From assembly GCA_947363565.1 (NCBI GenBank), contig CANAPP010000014.1, positions 1 through 61,617 on the forward strand: 61,617 nucleotides of DNA, in the 5' to 3' direction. The notes beneath the pieces are model-generated. The model saw only the letters and a program-made list of their open reading frames with translations, did no database searches and was not told where the DNA came from. The translations under genes were made by a program, and so were the position numbers. This document shows positions 54,253 to 61,617 of the stretch, in pieces. Position 1 is the stretch's first letter. Each line of letters begins with the position of its first letter. Origin of the DNA: an uncultured Lachnospiraceae bacterium. Its GTDB lineage: Bacteria > Bacillota > Clostridia > Lachnospirales > Lachnospiraceae.

Positions 54253-55272
54253 TTATCTCTGCCCATACATCTTTTCATAATAATTCTGATATTCTCCCGA
54301 GATGATGGTCTCCCACCACTCACGGTTGTCAAGATACCACTGGATGGTCTTTTTGATGCCGTCGGAAAACTTCGTCTCCGGGAGCCAGCCAAGCTCCCTA
54401 TGGATCTTCGCAGGGTCGATGGCGTAACGCATATCGTGGCCCTTGCGGTCTGTCACGTAGGTGATCAGGCTCTCCGGCTTATGAAGCTCCCTGCAGATGA
54501 TCTTTACGATATCAATATTCTTCATCTCATTGTGGCCGCCGATATTATAGACCTCGCCCGCACGCCCCTTATGGATGATCAGGTCGATGGCCTTGCAGTG
54601 ATCCTCCACGTAGAGCCAGTCCCGGACATTAAGGCCCTCGCCGTACACCGGCAGCGGCTTATCCGCCAGCGCATTGGCGATCATGAGCGGGATCAGCTTC
54701 TCCGGGAAATGGTAAGGCCCGTAATTATTGGAGCAGCGGGAAATCGTCACCGGCAGGCCGTAAGTCCGGTGATAGGCAAGCACTAAAAGATCAGCTCCCG
54801 CTTTGGAGGAACTGTAAGGCGAACTTGTATGGAGCGGCGTCTCCTCGGTGAAAAACAGATCCGGCCGATCGAGGGGAAGATCGCCGTACACCTCATCGGT
54901 GGATACTTGGTGGTATCTTTTGATCCCGTATCTGCGGCAGGCATCCATCATCACTGCGGTACCTTTGATGTTCGTATCCAGGAAGACCTCCGGATCTTCT
55001 ATGGAGCGGTCCACATGGCTCTCAGCCGCAAAGTTCACGACGATATCCGGCTTTTCTTCCTCAAAGATCCTAAAAATTGCCTCCCGGTCGCAGATATTTT
55101 CCCTGAAGAAACGGAAATTCGGATTCTTTAAGGCTTTCTCCAATGTAGACAGATTCCCGGCGTAGGTCAGGCAGTCTACGCACACCACCCGGTAATCCGG
55201 ATAGTTGTCCAACAGATGGTAGACGAAATTAGAACCGATAAATCCTGCCCCGCCTGTAACTAAAATATTCAT
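54253..55272 (-). CDS. rfbB: dTDP-glucose 4,6-dehydratase
   Basis: Starts at ATG 55272; a GTG five codons upstream overlaps the ribosome binding region. 339 residues: TGGAGFIGSNFVYHLL, AAESHVDRSIEDP, STDEVYGDLP (catalytic Asp-Glu) and YSSSKAGADLL (Tyr/Lys). Second enzyme of dTDP-rhamnose synthesis. Confidence 0.96.
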   Translation of the reverse strand: MNILVTGGAGFIGSNFVYHLLDNYPDYRVVCVDCLTYAGNLSTLEKALKNPNFRFFRENICDREAIFRIFEEEKPDIVVNFAAESHVDRSIEDPEVFLDTNIKGTAVMMDACRRYGIKRYHQVSTDEVYGDLPLDRPDLFFTEETPLHTSSPYSSSKAGADLLVLAYHRTYGLPVTISRCSNNYGPYHFPEKLIPLMIANALADKPLPVYGEGLNVRDWLYVEDHCKAIDLIIHKGRAGEVYNIGGHNEMKNIDIVKIICRELHKPESLITYVTDRKGHDMRYAIDPAKIHRELGWLPETKFSDGIKKTIQWYLDNREWWETIISGEYQNYYEKMYGQR

Positions 55273-55290
55273 TCTTCCATACCTCACTCA

Positions 55291-56187
55291 TTAATAAAGT
55301 TGTTCTCTGTATTTGCCGTCAATGACATCCTTAAGATAGTGGCCGTACTGGTTCTTCTTCAGTACCTCGTACACCTCCATCACGTCGTCTTTGGTGATCC
55401 AGCCATTAAGATACGCAATCTCTTCAAGACAGGCAATCTTCCTGTGCTGGTGGCTTTCCACGGTCATGACGAAATTCGCCGCCTCGGCAAGACTCTCGTG
55501 GGTACCCGTATCGAGCCAGGTAAAGCCCTGGCCTAAAAGCTCCACGTTAAGTTCATCCTGCTTAAGGTAGATACGGTTAAGGTCCGTGATCTCAAGCTCC
55601 CCTCTCGGTGACGGCTTAAGGTCTTTCGCGTACCTGACTACCCGGTTGTCATAAAAATAAAGCCCTGTCACACAGTAATTGCTCTTGGGTTTTTCCGGCT
55701 TTTCCTCAATCGATACTGCATGTCCATTGCTGTCAAATTCCACGATGCCGAATCTCTCCGGATCATCCACATAATAGCCGAAGATGGTCGCCCCTTTTCC
55801 GGACTCCGCCTTCTTAACCGCTTTCTTAAGCCGCTTCTTAAGGCCGTGCCCCGCAAATATATTGTCCCCCAGCACCATAGCGACGCAGTCGTCCCCGATA
55901 AAGTCGGCGCCGATGATAAATGCCTGCGCAAGCCCGTCCGGTGACGGCTGCACCGCGTAAGACAGATTCAGCCCGAAATGGTTCCCGTCTCCTAAAAGCT
56001 CTTTAAACCGCGGCGTATCCTGCGGCGTCGAGATGATCAGGATATCCCGGATGCCGGCATTCATCAGCACCGACATGGGATAATAGATCATCGGCTTGTC
56101 ATAGATCGGAAGCAACTGCTTCGATGTCACTTTCGTCAGCGGATATAGTCTCGTCCCTGACCCTCCGGCCAGAATAATACCTTTCAT
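55291..56187 (-). CDS. rfbA: Glucose-1-phosphate thymidylyltransferase
   Basis: ATG 56187 lies eight bases after AAGGAG; ATG 56193 is too near it. 298 residues: [36 protein letters not shown] and the C-terminal W-x-D-T-G-T-H ([12 protein letters not shown]). First enzyme of dTDP-rhamnose synthesis and first gene after the promoter at 56235-56263. Confidence 0.96.
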   Translation of the reverse strand: MKGIILAGGSGTRLYPLTKVTSKQLLPIYDKPMIYYPMSVLMNAGIRDILIISTPQDTPRFKELLGDGNHFGLNLSYAVQPSPDGLAQAFIIGADFIGDDCVAMVLGDNIFAGHGLKKRLKKAVKKAESGKGATIFGYYVDDPERFGIVEFDSNGHAVSIEEKPEKPKSNYCVTGLYFYDNRVVRYAKDLKPSPRGELEITDLNRIYLKQDELNVELLGQGFTWLDTGTHESLAEAANFVMTVESHQHRKIACLEEIAYLNGWITKDDVMEVYEVLKKNQYGHYLKDVIDGKYREQLY

Positions 56188-56234
56188 ACACATACTCCTT
56201 TTTCCTGTTCCCCATAATTAGCAAAATATGTAAT

Positions 56235-56263
56235 ATTATATCGCTGTTTTGACAAAATGTCTA
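56235..56263 (-). promoter_or_regulatory. Strong promoter of the 25-kb glycan operon, with spacer dyad
   Basis: On the minus strand TAGACA (56258-56263), 17 bases, TATAAT (56235-56240). The spacer contains the perfect dyad TTTTG-A-CAAAA (56247-56257), a possible operator. The start point near 56228 leaves about 40 bases to rfbA. No other convincing promoter was seen between here and 31026. Confidence 0.75.
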
Positions 56264-56274
56264 TGAATATTCCC

Positions 56275-58797
56275 TTAATTTCTAACCGTTTCATATATTC
56301 TTCTGCAGTTTTGCCGATCGGTATACGCGAAAAAATCTTCCACCCGCCTGGCATATTTTTCCTTCATCCGGCAATTGTCCGCCATATAGCTGCAAAGTTC
56401 CGTGATAAGCATATCATGTTCCGGGATGACCGGCCCAAAGCCCATCGTCTCATACCGGTACACCGTCCCTTCATAATGCGGCGGAAGCTCATGGGGATGA
56501 TAGTACAGTACCGGCTTTTTCATATAGGCAAAGTCAAACTGGACGCCGGAGTAATCCGTAACCATCAGGCTTGACTGGGTAAGCATCTCTTCGTATGACA
56601 CATCAGACGCCGCCGGCAGGATGGTCAGGTACTTGTTCGTATCAAAATCTCCTGCCTGGGAGCTGAGCGTCGGATGGATTAAGTAGACCAGCTTATAGCC
56701 GTACTTTTCCGCCGCCTTGAGAAGCCTTTCGTCATTGATCAGCCGGTTATAAAGCTCAAAATATCTGGTGTGTTTAAACTGGGGATTATACGCTTTGGCC
56801 GTCCCCGCCTTATTCCCGGTGATGACCACGTTCCGCCGCCAGGTGGGCGAAATCAGGATCTGGCGCCGGTCGTCATTGACCAGGCCGTCATATCTGGGAC
56901 AGCCGGTCAGCTTAAGCTCCGAACCGTCATAACCGTAGATTGGCCGTTTTAAATTCGCTATCTCGTATTTCGACGCGCAGAAGTACAGGGACGTATTATC
57001 CTTGATCCGGTTCTGGAACTGGGCGATATCCTGGACCGTCAGCCCGTGCTGGATACAGGCTATCCGCGCCCGCAAGAGGCTGCGGAAATATTTCTGGTAA
57101 TTTCCTGAAAATCCGCAGAGCTTCAGTACCTTCGCGTGGGTCGCAAAGATCATATCTGCGCGCAGGACCATCAGCCTTTGACGGAAGGATTCGAACGCTA
57201 CGATACGCTTTCCGTATTTTTTCCGGAGCCTTGCGTAATCCGCAGAATCTTTATTGACGATATAGCAGCATCTGACATCCGCTGCGTTTCGGCAGCAGTA
57301 ATCGAAGAGATACTCTGCATTATCTCCCGCTTTATATAATTTATCAAAAAAGATCCAGATCTTTTTACGGTTGTCCTGGCTTCTGGTGAGCCAGTAGCAT
57401 ATCCGGAGAAAGAGCATCTGCCAGCGGTCCTTAACATTTTTGACATTCAGAAATGCCTTTGCGGCCATGGCGCATTCCCGTTTAAAGATACCCGAAGGCC
57501 GGCAGCCGGTGATGACTAATCGGTTTTTCTTTTTTACCAGCATACGGTCGCCGAAGGCATAGTAAGACCAGCGGGATTCGATCAGCCGGGCGGCAGGCTT
57601 TCTAAGCTCCAGCGGAGTCTTGATCACATTACCGTCCCGGATCACCGCCTCGAATTCGATGACCGTCTTTTTCTCCATCATCTTCCTGGGAACGGCGAAG
57701 CGGAACTGGTAGAACCGTAAGACCGCCTGCCCGAATACCTTGACGATATTGTATGCCTCGACCTTAATGACAGGTATCCTCTTTCCGTTGACCAGCACAT
57801 GGTAGTTCTCTTCGATATCATCGATAAAGAAATCCCCGCGCACCTCGCCGTCGATGGTCAGTGTATCCTCCCAGTAGTTCACCGCCTGGATCCTCGTGTC
57901 CACGAAGTCTGTCTCCAGCCACTGCCCGTTGATCATGTACCGGTCCTTCCCCTCCTTCCTGACAACCGACAAATCGAGGTCACCGCCATGCTTTTCTTTC
58001 AAAAACAGATAGGTAAAGCTTGTCGGGAGCTTGCGGTACTCTTTTCTTGCCGCGATGACATCATCATCGATGTAAGAAAGGATCTTCCGGGTGCAGGCAA
58101 AAAAGCGCTGTATCTCATCTTCGTCCAGCGCGAACTTTTCTTTATCGTTCAGGTTCATAAAAAAACGCAGGGTAAGGGAGTAAAACACCTGCTTTTGCAC
58201 ATCCTTGCCCGCCGGGCTTTTTCTCCGGATGTAAGGCAGCAGGAAATCCTCAAGATCCTCCTGGTACCACCGCTTCTCAAACTGAGGGCCATACAGGCTC
58301 GTGCTGCTCTCCAGGATATCAGAGGTGCGGATCATACACGGCTCTAAAAGCACACAGGCACCGCACTGGTCCGTGATATCCAAAAGGATCTTTTCCTGAT
58401 ACAGATGCCCCGGCACACCTTCAAGGCTGATGGTGCGCAGCATACCGGCCGCAAATATAAAGGCGGGGAAATACAAAAACACCTTTCCCTGCTTTCTGGC
58501 GCTGGGAAACAGTGTCTCGACTTCCTGCCGAAAAAAAGAGCCTTCCGTCTGATTCAGCATCTTTATCAGCTTTTCGATATCACTTCTGATGACCTCTACA
58601 TTGCCGCTGTAAAAAGTCACAAAATCTGTATCCGTCTTTTCTAAGAAATCCAGATAGTCCCCGGCGGATTCCCCTTCCGCCTTTCTGATCTGCACGTTCA
58701 GCCCGGCGATGCCGGACGTCTCGCCAATGATCCTTTCTCGTTTTTCATGATAATCATCATTGTCTGCTATCCGTATATTTATCGTCAGTGTTTTCAT
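56275..58797 (-). CDS. CDP-glycerol glycerophosphotransferase family protein (TagF-like) with degenerate N-terminal domain
   Basis: ATG 58797 follows GGAGGAG by six bases. 840 residues. The first 100 or so resemble a GT2 fold, but the place of the DxD motif reads TFYSGNVE, so that domain looks inactive. The middle (about 270-420) is beta-rich. The C-terminal 390 residues are the glycerophosphotransferase domain: ATHAKVLKLCGF, ACIQHGLTVQDIAQFQ, ISPTWRRN and MVTDYSGVQFDFAYMKKPVLYY. TagF-like enzymes polymerise or add glycerol phosphate from CDP-glycerol. No tagD is present in the window. Confidence 0.85.
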   Translation of the reverse strand: MKTLTINIRIADNDDYHEKRERIIGETSGIAGLNVQIRKAEGESAGDYLDFLEKTDTDFVTFYSGNVEVIRSDIEKLIKMLNQTEGSFFRQEVETLFPSARKQGKVFLYFPAFIFAAGMLRTISLEGVPGHLYQEKILLDITDQCGACVLLEPCMIRTSDILESSTSLYGPQFEKRWYQEDLEDFLLPYIRRKSPAGKDVQKQVFYSLTLRFFMNLNDKEKFALDEDEIQRFFACTRKILSYIDDDVIAARKEYRKLPTSFTYLFLKEKHGGDLDLSVVRKEGKDRYMINGQWLETDFVDTRIQAVNYWEDTLTIDGEVRGDFFIDDIEENYHVLVNGKRIPVIKVEAYNIVKVFGQAVLRFYQFRFAVPRKMMEKKTVIEFEAVIRDGNVIKTPLELRKPAARLIESRWSYYAFGDRMLVKKKNRLVITGCRPSGIFKRECAMAAKAFLNVKNVKDRWQMLFLRICYWLTRSQDNRKKIWIFFDKLYKAGDNAEYLFDYCCRNAADVRCCYIVNKDSADYARLRKKYGKRIVAFESFRQRLMVLRADMIFATHAKVLKLCGFSGNYQKYFRSLLRARIACIQHGLTVQDIAQFQNRIKDNTSLYFCASKYEIANLKRPIYGYDGSELKLTGCPRYDGLVNDDRRQILISPTWRRNVVITGNKAGTAKAYNPQFKHTRYFELYNRLINDERLLKAAEKYGYKLVYLIHPTLSSQAGDFDTNKYLTILPAASDVSYEEMLTQSSLMVTDYSGVQFDFAYMKKPVLYYHPHELPPHYEGTVYRYETMGFGPVIPEHDMLITELCSYMADNCRMKEKYARRVEDFFAYTDRQNCRRIYETVRN

Positions 58798-58897
58798 ACT
58801 GGCTCCTCCATGCAATGACATTGCCTTTCTTCATTTGTTATTGGATATGCAGGGCTTGGCCGTACCGGCCGGCCCCGTCAACCTTCTGATCTTTTCT

Positions 58898-59686
58898 TTA
58901 CAGCCCGAGCAGCCCAAGCGCGTTCTCCCCCATGATACGCTCCCGCTCTTTTTCTACCAACGGCAGGGCATCCATCACATCTACAAACCTTTTTTGCTCC
59001 GCCCATGGGCTGTCTGTGGCAAAAAGGATCTTATCGCTCCCGTGGGCGCGCATGATCCGGATAAACCGCTCCGCGTCCATATAGTCAAAGACTACCCCTG
59101 TATCAAAATACACGTCTCTCCCCACAAGATACCGCTCCACATCATCCCACCGGGCATTCCCGCCAAGATGGGCGAGCACCAGCTTTCCCGGCCTTACCTC
59201 GTCAAGGACTTCCGCCGCCATCTTAGGCGTACAGTGGATATCCTCCGGGCATTTCGGATCCAAGCCGGCATGGACGGTGACAATAAGGTCAAGCTCTGCG
59301 GCACAGGCCACAACCCGCTTACAGCGGATATCGTTAAAATACATATCCTGGTAATCCGGGTGGAGCTTAATCCCTTTGAATCCCCGGGATTTAAGCTCCC
59401 GGAGTTCAAGCTTATAGTCCGGCGATGCCGGGTGGACGCTCCCGAAGGAGATGACCTCTCCGCTAAGATAGCGCGACGCAAAATCATTGACCGTACGAAA
59501 CTGGGAGGGCTTTGTGGCTATGGGAAGCACGATAGAACAATCAATCCCCGCCTTACGCTGGGAGGAAAGGAGCCCTTCGTATGTCCCGTCCGTATGGGGA
59601 TCCATCCCGGCAAATGCCGAGAGCTTTAAAAGTGTCCGTTCAGCCAGGATATGCGGGAACATATGGGTATGGAAATCAATGATCAT
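58898..59686 (-). CDS. Amidohydrolase family metal-dependent hydrolase
   Basis: 262 residues, amidohydrolase-2/TatD-like barrel: IDFHTHMFPH at the N-terminus, GIKLHPDYQD, VHAGLD, AHLGGN and FATDSPWAEQ, giving the expected metal ligands. The substrate is not indicated. Its ATG overlaps the stop of the CBS gene (ATGA), so the two are coupled and follow aspartate kinase. The 100-base gap to the TagF-like gene holds a GC-rich hairpin (around 58857-58876) without a T-run. Confidence 0.84.
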   Translation of the reverse strand: MIIDFHTHMFPHILAERTLLKLSAFAGMDPHTDGTYEGLLSSQRKAGIDCSIVLPIATKPSQFRTVNDFASRYLSGEVISFGSVHPASPDYKLELRELKSRGFKGIKLHPDYQDMYFNDIRCKRVVACAAELDLIVTVHAGLDPKCPEDIHCTPKMAAEVLDEVRPGKLVLAHLGGNARWDDVERYLVGRDVYFDTGVVFDYMDAERFIRIMRAHGSDKILFATDSPWAEQKRFVDVMDALPLVEKERERIMGENALGLLGL

Positions 59687-60099
59687 GGCTGGCCATCCTT
59701 ATTCATCTTATCGTAACAGTATCCGATGATATCCCGCCTTGTGATGATCCCGATGAACTGCCCCATATCGTCCACCACCGGGACAAAGTTCTGCTCCATG
59801 GCGCGACCGATCAGATCCTCCATCTTGGAAGTCCCCATGACACACTGGTAATCGTTGCGCCGCGCGATCTTCATCACGCTGATATCCTCGGCAGCCTTTA
59901 AGTTCAGCTTATTCTCCCGCTTAAGTCCCCAGAGCAGGTCGCCTTCCGTGATCGTCCCCTTATATTTTCCCTCCCGGTCAAGAATCGGGACACAGGAATA
60001 CTTGTGATACTCCATGATCTCCATCGCCTGTCTCACCGTGTGATAGTCATGAATGTAAGCCAGCTCGCTTTTTGGCTTCAGAAAGAACAATATATTCAT
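59683..60099 (-). CDS. CBS-domain pair protein
   Basis: ATG 60099 follows AGGAGG by about six bases; an upstream frame to 60120 overlaps the RBS. 138 residues: two CBS motifs (about 8-60 and 72-130), each with the PIL/PVV strand and a TxxD end (GTITEGDLLWG; GIITRRDIIGY). Stand-alone CBS pairs bind adenosyl nucleotides and regulate partners. Coupled to the amidohydrolase gene and 29 bases after aspartate kinase. Confidence 0.87.
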   Translation of the reverse strand: MNILFFLKPKSELAYIHDYHTVRQAMEIMEYHKYSCVPILDREGKYKGTITEGDLLWGLKRENKLNLKAAEDISVMKIARRNDYQCVMGTSKMEDLIGRAMEQNFVPVVDDMGQFIGIITRRDIIGYCYDKMNKDGQP

Positions 60100-60128
60100 C
60101 GGATACCTCCTGGTCTTCATCAGTATTT

Positions 60129-61460
60129 TTATAGCTGTGTTGTCACAAAAATATCGTAAATGGCTTTTATTGCTTCCTCAAAGTCGTGGTTCCTGACTCC
60201 GATAATGATGTTCAGCTCGCTCGAACCCTGGTCGATCATCTTCACATTGACATTGGCATGGGACAGCGCGGAGAATATCCGACCGGAAGTCCCCCTGGTG
60301 GCCTTCATGCCGCGCCCTACCACTGCCACAAGGGCAATGTCGGACTCAAGCTCGAGGAAATCCGGCTCCACGGCGCGGTGGATGCCCGCGATCACCTTCT
60401 GCTCTTTCTCCTGGAACTCATCCTGGTGGATCAGGATCGTCATCGTATCGATGCCCGACGGCATATGCTCGATGGAGACGCCGTTCTGTTCAAATACTTC
60501 CAGCACCTTTTTACAGAACCCCACTTCCGCGTTCATCATCGCCTTCTCCACCGTGACCGAAGCAAAATCCTTCTTTCCCGTCACGCCGGTAATGACAAAC
60601 CTGGGCTTCTGACAGGTGGCTTCCACGATCAGCGTCCCCTTATCCTCCGGCCGGTTCGTATTACGGATATTGATGGGGATGCCCGCCTTCTTCACCGGGA
60701 AGATGGCATCCTCGTGGAGCACCGTCGCACCCATGTAGGACAGCTCTCTAAGCTCCCGGTAGGTGATCACGTCAATGGGCTTTGCGTTGGGGATGATCCG
60801 CGGGTCAGCGATAAGGAAGCCCGACACATCCGTCCAGTTCTCATAGGTATCCGCCTGCACCGCCCGGGCAACGATGGAACCGGTGACATCCGACCCGCCC
60901 CGGGAAAAAGTCTTGATCCTGCCGTTTTCCATAGCCCCGTAAAACCCCGGGATCACTGCCTGCTTTACATCTGCAAGGCGCTCCGTCATCAGATCGTTGG
61001 TCGTCTCAGAATCAAATTCCCCGTTCTCATGAAAGCGGATAACCTCTGCAGCGTCGATAAATTCGTACCCAAGATAGGCCGCCATGATGATGCCGTTTAA
61101 GTATTCCCCGCGGGACGCCGCATAGTCTCTCCCGACCTTCTTGCAGAAGTTCTCGCGGATTACCTTAAATTCATTATCTAAAGACAGTTCCAGATTCAGC
61201 CCGTCGATAATTTCCTCATATCTCTGCTCGATCTCCATGAGGATCTCTTCAAAATCCTGCTCCATATCATCGTCCAGGATTGCCTGCTTATAACACTGGT
61301 ACAGCATATCCGTCACCTTAGTATCATCAGGATTGCGCTTTCCCGGCGCCGACGGGATGACATAGCGCCTTGCGCTGTCGTTGCGGATGATCGAGCCGAC
61401 CTTCCTGAACTGCTCTGCACTGGCAAGGGAACTGCCGCCAAACTTAACTACTTTCTTCAT
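60129..61460 (-). CDS. lysC: Aspartate kinase
   Basis: ATG 61460 follows GGAGGA by nine bases. 443 residues, monofunctional: KFGGSS at residues 6-11, the Arg/Gly SRGEYLNG segment, FSRGGSDVTGSIVA, and two C-terminal ACT domains (about 300-443) with VAVVGRGMKATRG. It phosphorylates aspartate for lysine, threonine and methionine. Of the C-terminal ACT class III type. No lysine riboswitch is recognisable in the 157 bases upstream. Confidence 0.92.
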   Translation of the reverse strand: MKKVVKFGGSSLASAEQFRKVGSIIRNDSARRYVIPSAPGKRNPDDTKVTDMLYQCYKQAILDDDMEQDFEEILMEIEQRYEEIIDGLNLELSLDNEFKVIRENFCKKVGRDYAASRGEYLNGIIMAAYLGYEFIDAAEVIRFHENGEFDSETTNDLMTERLADVKQAVIPGFYGAMENGRIKTFSRGGSDVTGSIVARAVQADTYENWTDVSGFLIADPRIIPNAKPIDVITYRELRELSYMGATVLHEDAIFPVKKAGIPINIRNTNRPEDKGTLIVEATCQKPRFVITGVTGKKDFASVTVEKAMMNAEVGFCKKVLEVFEQNGVSIEHMPSGIDTMTILIHQDEFQEKEQKVIAGIHRAVEPDFLELESDIALVAVVGRGMKATRGTSGRIFSALSHANVNVKMIDQGSSELNIIIGVRNHDFEEAIKAIYDIFVTTQL

Positions 61461-61476
61461 CTCACCGTATTCCTCC

Positions 61477-61513
61477 AAATTCACTCAATTCCTTTTCTCT
61501 AAATTCACTCAAT
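61477..61513. repeat. Direct repeat in the aspartate kinase leader
   Basis: Two identical 13-mers AAATTCACTCAAT at 61477-61489 and 61501-61513, 24 bases apart, between the predicted start point and the RBS. The spacing is close to two helical turns. Confidence 0.55.
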
Positions 61514-61520
61514 CTTTTAT

Positions 61521-61549
61521 ATCTTACAACTTTTTTCCCATAACTGCAA
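61521..61549 (-). promoter_or_regulatory. Weak candidate promoter for lysC-CBS-amidohydrolase
   Basis: On the minus strand TTGCAG (61544-61549), 17 bases, TAAGAT (61521-61526). The start point would fall near the upstream copy of the direct repeat. Hexamer match is modest. Confidence 0.35.
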
Positions 61550-61617
61550 CGGAATATCTGTACTTGAGTTTCCGCAGTTTTATCCACATGACCCTGATTT
61601 TATGAGTATCATAGTGA

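Noticed and set aside
53087-54280. 397-residue plus-strand ORF opposite rfbC and rfbD
   Set aside because: It spans two well-identified genes and their junction, and the product has no family features.
31026-56187. Recent horizontal acquisition of the glycan locus
   Set aside because: No IS, transposase, tRNA edge or clear drop in GC; start signals and codon usage look like the rest of the window.
60186-61100. 304-residue plus-strand ORF opposite lysC
   Set aside because: It mirrors conserved aspartate kinase coding sequence; composition is Arg/His-rich as in other shadows here.
61461-61617. Lysine riboswitch ahead of aspartate kinase
   Set aside because: The 157 bases available show no multi-helix junction or lysine-box pattern; only direct repeats and a weak promoter.

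Overview
The window is a gene-dense chromosomal segment of a low-to-mid GC Gram-positive anaerobe, most likely a member of the Lachnospiraceae (Clostridia). The indications are strong AGGAGG ribosome binding sites, frequent TTG/GTG starts, an endonuclease-type MutL, the Firmicute rplU-prp-rpmA-obgE order with a cleavable bL27 leader, LexA facing a YneA-like LysM protein, the sepF-ylmH-lspA-rluD cluster, and the DUF4321, DUF378 and HI0933 families typical of gut Clostridia. No genus is assigned. No rRNA, tRNA, CRISPR array, prophage or complete insertion sequence was seen.

Layout. (a) 1-5830, plus strand: end of mutL, miaA, a small unknown protein, a methionine gamma-lyase-family PLP enzyme and two FAD oxidoreductases, almost gapless. 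(b) 5931-15937, plus strand: DUF4321, radC, a divergent mreB, mreC, mreD, an unusually large class B penicillin-binding protein, minD, minE (no minC), rodA/ftsW, a methylglyoxal-synthase homolog lacking the usual catalytic Asp, and a D-Ala-D-Ala carboxypeptidase. This is an elongation and division-site module. (c) 16029-23040: DUF378 (minus), then a radical SAM protein, an orphan HlyD-like adaptor, yggS, sepF, ylmH, lspA, rluD and a cytidylate-kinase-like protein. (d) 23101-26339: a TtcA-like PP-loop enzyme and a Xer-type recombinase (minus), then the divergent SOS pair yneA-like/lexA with LexA-box-like sites and readable promoters. (e) 26356-30891: a 100-bp imperfect palindrome, then the minus-strand operon rplU-prp-rpmA-obgE-yhbY-nadD-yqeK-rsfS, led by a three-way-junction RNA leader and containing an internal terminator just before obgE. 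(f) 31026-56263, minus strand: a roughly 25-kb surface-glycan locus read from a strong promoter at 56235-56263. (g) 56275-61549, minus strand: a TagF-like glycerophosphotransferase, an amidohydrolase, a CBS-pair protein and aspartate kinase.

How the glycan locus works together (inference from families): rfbA-B-D-C make dTDP-L-rhamnose. A WbpA/B/E/D/I-type set can convert UDP-GlcNAc to UDP-2,3-diacetamido-2,3-dideoxy-mannuronic acid. Six glycosyltransferases build the repeat unit on a lipid carrier, and a Wzx-like flippase exports it. Polytopic DUF2142 and GT-C-like proteins probably act outside the membrane. An LtaS/MdoB-like phosphoglycerol transferase, a secreted Ig-like-domain glycerophosphodiesterase and the TagF-like enzyme point to glycerol-phosphate decoration. 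Base composition of this locus looks like its surroundings, so it appears resident, not newly acquired.

The points most worth following are the Asp-to-Lys change in the methylglyoxal-synthase homolog, the LtaS-like/GDPD pair, the complete diacetamido-uronic acid pathway in a Gram-positive, the 100-bp palindrome with transposon-like ends, the operator-like dyad ahead of the cytidylate-kinase-like gene, and the secreted MORN-repeat protein inside the glycan operon.
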